From Methanobacteriota archaeon (GTDB lineage: Archaea; Halobacteriota; Methanosarcinia; Methanosarcinales; Methanosarcinaceae): a stretch of DNA of 64,000 nt. A program made the position numbers and the translations under genes. The notes under the pieces are model-generated. The model saw only the letters and a program-made list of their open reading frames with translations, did no database searches and was not told the DNA's origin. The stretch's first letter is position 1; each line of letters begins with the position of its first letter. Below, one piece after another: positions 58,221 through 64,000 of this stretch. Where the stretch lies: assembly GCA_023399215.1 (NCBI GenBank), contig JAEWQJ010000027.1, positions 27,063 through 91,062 on the forward strand, in the 5' to 3' direction.

Positions 58221-59234
58221 ATGGTAGAAGTCGAAAGAGTTCGCTATTCGGACACTCTTGAAAGAGAAAAAATACGTGCCATGATCAAAGCTCGCAAAGA
58301 GAAGCAAAAGGAGCAAAGTTTTGAGAAAGAAAAGGCCGTGTGTCCAGAATGCGGCAGCAGAAACCTCGTACACGACTATGAGCGAGCTGAACTCGTGTGC
58401 GGGGACTGCGGACTTGTCATTGATGCCGATTTTGTGGATGAAGGCCCAGAATGGCGAGCTTTCGATCATGATCAACGTATGAAGCGTTCCCGTGTGGGTG
58501 CGCCCATGACATACACAATCCACGACAAAGGGCTTTCCACAATGATTGACTGGAGGAACCGCGACTCCTATGGAAAGTCAATCTCTTCCAAAAATCGTGC
58601 TCAGCTCTATCGTTTAAGAAAATGGCAGCGTAGAATCCGTGTAAGTAACGCAACTGAAAGAAACCTTGCATTTGCACTATCTGAACTGGACAGAATGGCT
58701 TCTGCTCTCGGTCTTCCGAGAACTGTGCGGGAAACCGCAGCTGTCGTCTACAGAAAAGCTGTGGACAAGAACCTTATCCGTGGAAGAAGTATTGAGGGTG
58801 TTGCTGCAGCCGCTCTTTATGCTGCTTGCCGCCAGTGCAGCGTCCCAAGAACTCTTGATGAAATCGAAGAGGTATCCAGGGTAAGCCGGAAAGAAATCGG
58901 AAGAACCTACCGCTTTATTTCCAGAGAACTCGCACTGAAGCTCATGCCCACGTCTCCTATCGACTATGTCCCAAGGTTCTGTTCAGGTCTTAACCTTAAA
59001 GGAGAAGTCCAGTCAAAAAGTGTTGAAATCCTGAGACAGGCTTCCGAAAAGGAACTCACAAGCGGAAGAGGTCCCACAGGAGTTGCTGCCGCTGCAATTT
59101 ATATTGCATCCATCCTCTGCGGTGAGCGGAGAACTCAGCGGGAAGTTGCGGATGTAGCCGGAGTTACGGAAGTCACTATCCGAAACAGATACAAAGAGCT
59201 TGCAGAAGAACTGGATATAGAGATTATTCTCTAA
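58221..59234 (+). CDS. tfb: Transcription initiation factor B (TFB)
   Basis: 337 residues. Archaeal TFIIB: N-terminal zinc ribbon (CPECGSRNL...CGDCGLV, about 35-58), B-reader/linker (DEGPEWRAFD, KRSRVGAPMTYTIHDKGLSTMI), and two cyclin-like repeats (about 140-225 and 235-325) ending in the BRE-binding helix (VAGVTEVTIRNRYKELAEEL). AAGGTGAT precedes the ATG. The 190-base gap after gar1 has no strong promoter, so a joint transcript is likely. Confidence 0.97.
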   Translation: MVEVERVRYSDTLEREKIRAMIKARKEKQKEQSFEKEKAVCPECGSRNLVHDYERAELVCGDCGLVIDADFVDEGPEWRAFDHDQRMKRSRVGAPMTYTIHDKGLSTMIDWRNRDSYGKSISSKNRAQLYRLRKWQRRIRVSNATERNLAFALSELDRMASALGLPRTVRETAAVVYRKAVDKNLIRGRSIEGVAAAALYAACRQCSVPRTLDEIEEVSRVSRKEIGRTYRFISRELALKLMPTSPIDYVPRFCSGLNLKGEVQSKSVEILRQASEKELTSGRGPTGVAAAAIYIASILCGERRTQREVADVAGVTEVTIRNRYKELAEELDIEIIL

Positions 59235-59394
59235 GATTTTCCTTATTTTTCTTTTTCCAGCAGGTTTTCTCTTTTATTTTGAGAAACGCTCTTTTTTTAC
59301 TGGTTTGTTTAATCAAGTCATTTATCCGGGTCTTTCCGCTTGCGGAGGTTTATTTCCAAAAAAATCTTAGATACCTTTAATTTTTTGATCCGCA

Positions 59395-60051
59395 ATGCTA
59401 ACAATTGAGGTTTTGGAAGCTCTCCTTTTAGGTTTCTCTGTAGGGCTTACAGGCGCACTTGTTCCGGGCCCAATGCTTTTTGCAACTATAGAGATTTCGC
59501 TGAAGAAAGGCTGGCTTGCAGGCCCACAGGTGGTATTTGGGCATATGCTTGTGGAGGCTGTGCTCTACGTGCTGATTCTCTTAGGGGCTGCTTCGTTTGT
59601 CGACAGTGGTATAATTTCCATAATTTTTCTTATAGGAGGGCTTTCACTTCTGGTATTTGGACTTCTTACCTTAAAGGAAGCACGAGCTACAGCTTCTTCT
59701 GCTCTGATTTCTCAGGACTCCTCAGGCTTGAAGCTGGTTTCCAGCCCTACCCTGATAGGCCTGGTTACTTCGGTTTCGAACCCGTACTTCTGGATCTGGT
59801 GGCTGACAGCCGGCGGTGCCCTCGTACTTAAGGAATATGAAATGGGAATTCTAATTGCAATGGCTTATATGCTAGGACACTGGGCTGCAGATATGGGCTG
59901 GTTTACTGCCATATCCGGATCATTCGGACGTGGTAAAACCCTTCTTTCCCAAAAAATGCATAGATATATTCTCTATACCTGCGGGGTATTCCTGGTAGTT
60001 TTTGGGTTGTACTTCATGCTTAACTACAATCATTCGATTCATTTATCCTGA
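59395..60051 (+). CDS. LysE/RhtB-family exporter
   Basis: 218 residues with about six membrane helices. The N-terminal GLTGALVPGPMLFATIEISLKKGW carries the PGP motif of LysE-type amino-acid exporters, and VTSVSNPYFWIWWLTAGGA is the second-half counterpart. Short loop with Ser (about 100-115). Substrate unknown; amino acid or small metabolite export inferred from the family. Confidence 0.88.
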   Translation: MLTIEVLEALLLGFSVGLTGALVPGPMLFATIEISLKKGWLAGPQVVFGHMLVEAVLYVLILLGAASFVDSGIISIIFLIGGLSLLVFGLLTLKEARATASSALISQDSSGLKLVSSPTLIGLVTSVSNPYFWIWWLTAGGALVLKEYEMGILIAMAYMLGHWAADMGWFTAISGSFGRGKTLLSQKMHRYILYTCGVFLVVFGLYFMLNYNHSIHLS

Positions 60052-60114
60052 ACACGGGCTATGGATAGCTTAATAACAAAAGGATAACCTTAGGCTTCCA
60101 AAAGGCGATTTTCC

Positions 60115-61125
60115 ATGAAACGGCAGTGCATAAAAGTTCCTAAAAAGAAAGGAGAACCTGTAAGAAGAATACTCCTTGAGCTTGAAATTCTGGATAATTC
60201 CGTAAAAATAGGCGCAGATGAGGCATTTCTTTATCTCCCCCTGACCAGAGAACCTGCTTCTGACGAGCTGGAGAGTTTTCTCGAAGAAATTGAGCTTCTT
60301 GAGTTCGATTTCAAGCCCCAGGAAAAGAAACCTGTTCCGGAAGACCTGCTTGGTTTCAGCCCTGCTTATGAAGTTATAGGAGACATCGCCCTGCTGGAAG
60401 ACCCTGAACTTGACAAGGAGAAAGCCTCAAGAATTGCCGATGCCCTCCTTTTAACTCATTCAAATATAAAAACAGTGCTCAAGCCTCTTACGCCTGTTAT
60501 CGGGGAATTTCGGGTTAGAGAATTTGAGGTTGTTGCAGGCGAGCCGAGAACCGAAACTATTCACAGGGAATATGGTTGCCGCTATAAAGTCGACCTTGCA
60601 CGGGCTTATTTTACTCCTCGCCTTTCAACCGAGCGCTCAAGAATTCTTTCCCAGGTTAAGAAAGGGGATACCATTGTTGATATGTTTGCAGGCGTCGGCC
60701 CTTACAGCATCCTTATCGCAAAGAGTAAAAAGCCTTCAAAAGTCCTGGCAATCGATAAAAACCCGGACGCTGTGCGTTATCTCATGGAAAATATAATTCT
60801 TAACTCTGCGAAAAACATCGAAGCAATCGAAGGTGACGCCCGGGAAGAAGCAAAAAAGTTTGCAGGCACTGCCGACCATGTGATTATGAATTTGCCTCAT
60901 AGTGCTTTTGAGTTTCTGGACTCCGCAGTTCTCCTGACAAAACCCGGCGGAATTATCCATTATTACGGAATGACTCCTGAGGACGACTTATTCGAAAGCT
61001 CTATCAAACTCATAAAGGAAGCTGCGGAAAAAGCAGGAAGGAAAATCGAGGTTCTGGAAAAAAGGGTAGTCCGTTCGTATGCTCCTCACCAGTATAATAT
61101 CTGTATAGAGGCCAGGATTGTTTAA
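60115..61125 (+). CDS. trm5: tRNA (guanine37-N1)-methyltransferase Trm5
   Basis: 336 residues. Methylates N1 of G37 next to the anticodon, preventing frameshifts. Class I SAM fold with DMFAGVGPYSILIAK (about 195-209), AIDKNPDAVRYLMENI (about 216-231), and NLPHSAFEFLDSA as the catalytic N-L-P loop. Also the archaeal EFRVREFEVVAGEPRTETIHREYGCRYKVDLARAYFTPRL segment. The N-terminal 90 residues form the D1-type domain. AAAGGCG before the ATG. A 20/21-bp repeat begins at its stop. Confidence 0.94.
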   Translation: MKRQCIKVPKKKGEPVRRILLELEILDNSVKIGADEAFLYLPLTREPASDELESFLEEIELLEFDFKPQEKKPVPEDLLGFSPAYEVIGDIALLEDPELDKEKASRIADALLLTHSNIKTVLKPLTPVIGEFRVREFEVVAGEPRTETIHREYGCRYKVDLARAYFTPRLSTERSRILSQVKKGDTIVDMFAGVGPYSILIAKSKKPSKVLAIDKNPDAVRYLMENIILNSAKNIEAIEGDAREEAKKFAGTADHVIMNLPHSAFEFLDSAVLLTKPGGIIHYYGMTPEDDLFESSIKLIKEAAEKAGRKIEVLEKRVVRSYAPHQYNICIEARIV

Positions 61126-61184
61126 TGGATGATAGGATTATTTAAGGAATGACATAATTATTTTAAGGAATGACATAATTATTT
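61124..61184. repeat. 20/21-bp tandem repeat starting at the trm5 stop
   Basis: AAGGAATGACATAATTATTT at 61144 and 61165, preceded by a diverged copy beginning AATGGATGATAGGATTATTT inside the stop codon. Confidence 0.85.
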
Positions 61185-61332
61185 AAAGGAAGCTAAAACC
61201 TTAAAAAGGTGGCCGCATTATTTAAATAATGTCAGGGTTATCCAGGCTTTGCAAAAGCAAATAGCTCCGCCCGAGCGAAATAATTAAATTCTTGATCTAT
61301 ATATTAGATCTGCTTATTCTTTCTATGCATTT

Positions 61333-61404
61333 GCCGTCGTGGCTTAGCGGTATAGCGGCTGATTCGTAATCAGCAGGTCGAGGGTTCAAGTCCCCCCGGC
61401 GGCT
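61333..61404 (+). tRNA. tRNA-Thr (anticodon CGT)
   Basis: 72 bases. Acceptor GCCGTCG/CGGCGGC, anticodon stem GCTGA/TCAGC with loop TTCGTAA (anticodon CGT), T-loop TTCAAGT, discriminator T; CCA not encoded. One A-C mismatch in the T stem. TATA-like box within GATCTATATATTAGATC about 30 bases upstream and an 8-T run directly after it mark a full transcription unit. Confidence 0.93.
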
Positions 61405-62031
61405 TTTTTTTATTTGGGACCTTCTCTTACGGAATGGCTTGAAGCGGATAAAGATTGTTACAATTTGAATCTCAGTAAATGATTAGGGCTCTTAAAAATT
61501 CAAGTATTTCTAAAGTAAAAAAACAGTTGATCAGCCATATGCTCGGGTATTCTTCCATCATTTTATAGATAAGTAGAGTTCTGAAGACACTACTTAACTT
61601 ATCGATGAATCTGTTTGTGGTGAAGTTAGAAATATTGTAACTAAAGGAACTCAGAAATATTCTCAGTTTGGATTATCAGTGGAATAATTTATCTACCCTA
61701 TGTATCCTTGTACACAGTTAATTACCAATAAACCATTGTGAATCGTAAGCGAGTAAACTCACTTTGTTTTGTTAGATTTGAGCGACACATAATCCGTTTA
61801 ACTATATCACCTAATATGTTTTTGTATCTGGAGTACACAAAGTAACCCTATTATACCGTAAATCATTTCAAATCATAGAATATTTTCACTTGAACCTGCG
61901 TATAACTCTCCTTTTAATCGTAGATATGTCAAGTCTCATGTGACCTTGCTTTATTTATACTACACTGCAATAAAATTTATAAACTTTAAGGGTTATTATT
62001 AAAAAATTATTGGCAAGTGCAGGTGAGAGCT
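61405..62031. other. Gene-free stretch inside the tRNA-bracketed segment
   Basis: 627 bases from the T run behind tRNA-Thr to the orphan gene. Around 61590-61680 a broken frame (LIDESVCGEVRNIVTKGTQ) might be decayed coding DNA, but stops interrupt it. Confidence 0.45.
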
Positions 62032-62631
62032 ATGGAGTTATTTAGCAAAGAAATTTATACTCTTGTAATTCCTATTAAACCCGAAAAAGATCAGCCTAAC
62101 GGATATTTTCCAGGGCCTTGCGTAGGAAACTACGAGGCACATATGAATCATATTAAAAAATATGGCAAAGTCTTTTGGTCATGGCATTTAACTAATGCTG
62201 GGATAAAGAAACCAATAAAAGAAACAGTTCCTGACTTAACCAAAAAACTAGGTGTATTTATAAAAATAAATGGAAAGATGGTAAAAATAAATGATTATGG
62301 TTTCTTCTATTCATCTGAAGACAAATCGCTTAAATGGAAATTCAGAGCAAGTGCTCTAAAATCTGGTTATATTGGAAAAGAAGAAAGCGAATATGAATAT
62401 ATACCGGATTTCAGGCAAGTTCACAATCATCAAAATACCACAATTTCCTGGCTACTTATAAAAAAATTAGAAATGTTAGACGAACCTGTAATGGGAATAA
62501 GGATCCAAAGCTCAAATGCTTACAAATTTCCTGATCTTTACTTTTATAGCAATCCGAATCATAAAAAAGAAATATTTAACACAAACCATCTAACGAGTGG
62601 AAACGCATTTTTGATAGAAGAGTGTTTTTAA
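62032..62631 (+). CDS. Orphan protein in the tRNA-bracketed segment
   Basis: 199 residues from ATG 62032, with AGGTGA 6 bases upstream; a GTG at 62017 is less likely. No signal peptide or membrane helix. Contains YTLVIPIKPEKDQPNGYFPG, GKVFWSWHLTNAG, DYGFFYSSEDKSLKWKFRAS and YIPDFRQVHNHQNTTISWLLIKK. Trp/Tyr-rich, alpha/beta composition; the SWH and HNH-like QVHNHQN strings are single matches and not a nuclease motif. No family recognised. AT-rich, AAA-rich codon use unlike the core genes and its position between tRNA copies suggest acquired DNA. Confidence 0.7.
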   Translation: MELFSKEIYTLVIPIKPEKDQPNGYFPGPCVGNYEAHMNHIKKYGKVFWSWHLTNAGIKKPIKETVPDLTKKLGVFIKINGKMVKINDYGFFYSSEDKSLKWKFRASALKSGYIGKEESEYEYIPDFRQVHNHQNTTISWLLIKKLEMLDEPVMGIRIQSSNAYKFPDLYFYSNPNHKKEIFNTNHLTSGNAFLIEECF

Positions 62632-63182
62632 AAGTTGAACTTGAATTTCCTGTTTAGGAAATTTCTTTCAGCTTCTCAATCCTTTATTTGCGACAGATGT
62701 GATACTGCGATATTTTAATTAAGAGCTCTGCAGGACCTATGTATATCCTTTGTTGTCACTGTTTTGTTCTAAATATAAATTACTAGTTAAATTTTTTATT
62801 GTAATTATGTATCGTGTACAATTGGGTCGTGGGGGTGAGTTATTGAAAGCCAAGAGCCTCCAAATCTCTCCATATTTATTTCAAACATGGAGTGTGAGCT
62901 CGTTTTTTCAGATTTAGTCAATGACTCACCCCCACTACCTACAATTGACCCACTATTTTATTTCAACTTTGAATTTGTTTTATTACATAGGAGCGCAGAG
63001 GGTCACGAATACCTCATTCTTTACAGGCTGTCCTACAATTATTGCTAGTAATAAAAGTGCTAAAAAAAGTAAATAAGACCTTTAAATCGAAAAAAAGGAA
63101 TTCTTTTATTATCGAGGGTAATTGTCGGACAGCTTGTTTAGGGTGGGGTGGCTGCACGCAATTTGATTATTCCTGTGCATTT
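62632..63182. other. Gene-free stretch with large hairpin
   Basis: About 550 bases between the orphan gene and the second tRNA-Thr copy. The main structure is the inverted repeat 62819-62947; the rest is featureless. No integrase or transposase frame is present. Confidence 0.55.
62819..62947. repeat. 129-bp nested inverted repeat
   Basis: Outer arms 62819-62846 and 62918-62947 pair over about 28 bases, including GTGGGGGTGAGT against ACTCACCCCCAC. Inside, CTCCAT (62868-62873) faces ATGGAG (62887-62892). Could be a stable non-coding RNA fold, a MITE-like element or a recombination site. Confidence 0.7.
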
Positions 63183-63254
63183 GCCGTCGTGGCTTAGCGG
63201 TATAGCGGCTGATTCGTAATCAGCAGGTTGAGAGCTCAAGTCCCCCCGGCGGTT
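63183..63254 (+). pseudogene. Decayed second copy of tRNA-Thr(CGT)
   Basis: Bases 63176-63228 are identical to 61326-61378 (53 bases, including 7 upstream of the tRNA). The 3' part differs at four positions: one in the variable region, one that adds a second A-C mismatch in the T stem, T54 to C in the T loop, and C72 to T. The TATA-like box and terminal T run of the first copy are absent. Most likely not functional. Confidence 0.75.
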
Positions 63255-63456
63255 CTTTGTTTTTTTGGTTAAAAATACTGCCATATTCGCGGCAGATATA
63301 TTTATGAATTTTCTCGTTCTCGATTTAAAAGTTACTGTTGCTATGATATTTCATTTTCCAGAAATATCGTAAAATTTGAAATAAAGAGTTCAAGATAAAA
63401 ACGAATTGGATAGGGAAAAAGAGAAAAACACCTGTTTGAGGTGCTTAAATTCGTGT

Positions 63457-63930
63457 TTAGAATCTTACATCTTTGTCGCAAATGAGCTGATTTGTTGGAA
63501 TATCGATAACTTTGATGTTTACAACTTTGCCATCAGGAACAACCTGTGCGCTACTGTTACCAACTTCCTTCAAGGGAATTGTTTTGACGTTACCAACATC
63601 GAAGTACTCAAGAGCAGATGCATTCATTTGAAAAGCGTCTTGACCATCAATGGTTGCCATAACTTTTGTTGCAGAGGTATCGTTGAAGCGAATCATCTCT
63701 CCACCGAGATGTTCGAATTTTATAGAGTCGTCAGTTGGGCTACCATCTGTTATACCGGGTACTGCTTTAATGTCGAGGTTCGCCTGCGGTGCGGATTCGA
63801 CAGCTCCCTTACTGAATACGGAAGATCCGATTGCGGCGGCAAGGATGACGGTTATTGCAACCATCAAAATGACACCGATAACCGGGGAAACTGCTTTATC
63901 ATCTTTTCTAAACAATTTCTTGAAATCCAT
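63457..63930 (-). CDS. Archaeal type IV pilin-like protein
   Basis: 157 residues from ATG 63930; GGAGG is 9 bases upstream, so the longer frame to 63990 is rejected. Class III signal: basic leader (MDFKKLFRKDDK), then AVSPVIGVILMVAITVILAAAIG as the pilin N-terminal helix (DUF1628 type), cut by prepilin peptidase before the SPVIGV segment. The remaining domain (about 40-157) is beta-rich and includes GGEMIRFND and PDGKVVNIKVID. Subunit of a type IV pilus-like surface structure; assembly genes are not in the window. Confidence 0.9.
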   Translation of the reverse strand: MDFKKLFRKDDKAVSPVIGVILMVAITVILAAAIGSSVFSKGAVESAPQANLDIKAVPGITDGSPTDDSIKFEHLGGEMIRFNDTSATKVMATIDGQDAFQMNASALEYFDVGNVKTIPLKEVGNSSAQVVPDGKVVNIKVIDIPTNQLICDKDVRF

Positions 63931-64000
63931 ATGTTCTCCCTCCTGGTTAAACGTATTCGGACAGGAAAGCCCGCCAGATACCTTTAACACCTGAAATATA

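Noticed and set aside
61590..61690. Ribbon-helix-helix gene remnant (LIDESVCGEVRNIV...)
   Set aside because: Interrupted by stops and too short; resemblance to the RHH pattern could be chance.
62401..62460. HNH-nuclease reading of the orphan protein's QVHNHQN string
   Set aside because: Only one short match; the spaced His, Asn and zinc-knuckle residues of an HNH domain are not seen.

Overview
The window is chromosomal DNA of a methanogenic archaeon, almost certainly a Methanosarcina species. The evidence is an archaeal ribosomal/RNA-polymerase cluster (L18e, L13, S9, RpoN, RpoK, S2), a TFB gene behind Gar1, archaeal RPA with its COG3390 partner, the archaeal phosphomevalonate dehydratase/decarboxylase route to isoprenoids, and large YVTN/PKD surface proteins. 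AT-rich, unusually long intergenic regions full of short tandem repeats fit as well. Species cannot be fixed without a search.

Layout. 0-5 kb: the decayed end of a YVTN-PKD surface protein gene, a small membrane protein, a degenerate CRISPR-like set of spaced repeats, a 1-Cys peroxiredoxin, an unknown HExxH protein and a ThiF/MoeB-like E1 enzyme. 5-10 kb: a MoxR AAA+ ATPase and a VWA protein (RavA/ViaA-like pair) facing an unknown acidic protein. 10-14 kb: a secreted Ser-rich protein and a membrane-anchored transglutaminase-like protein. 14-18.4 kb: aconitase and citrate synthase, the oxidative arm towards 2-oxoglutarate. 18.6-21.6 kb: UbiD-type decarboxylase plus large and small AcnX subunits (archaeal mevalonate pathway). 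21.8-28 kb: S2P-like protease, MJ_1487-type radical SAM protein, phosphoglucosamine mutase, LarE-like sulfur transferase, GNAT. 28-35 kb: three exported surface proteins and PKD remnants. 35-42 kb: RPA and partner, SerA, DUF2240, a thiamine-diphosphate keto-acid decarboxylase.

42.5-53 kb: translation/transcription cluster with tRNA-Pro(CGG), then MEMO, mevalonate kinase, isopentenyl phosphate kinase, type 2 IPP isomerase, RNase J and GGPP synthase. 53-54.6 kb: an accessory stretch with a 13-bp minisatellite, an inverted repeat and a 46-residue zinc-ribbon gene. 54.8-61.1 kb: pyruvate phosphate dikinase, gar1-tfb, LysE exporter, Trm5. 61.3-63.3 kb: tRNA-Thr(CGT) and a decayed second copy bracket a 1.8-kb segment with one orphan gene and a large hairpin. 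The window ends with a type IV pilin gene.

Taken together, the two isoprenoid clusters encode every step from mevalonate to geranylgeranyl diphosphate by the archaeal route (MVK, PMDh large and small, AMPD, IPK, IDI-2, GGPPS). The most unusual sequence signals are: the tRNA-bracketed segment; an eight-unit 17-bp iteron-like array before aconitase; perfect palindromes at the ppdK and gar1-tfb promoters; an ATGA-overlapping upstream ORF before gar1; and a different private short tandem repeat in nearly every intergenic region, several starting at the stop codon of the preceding gene.
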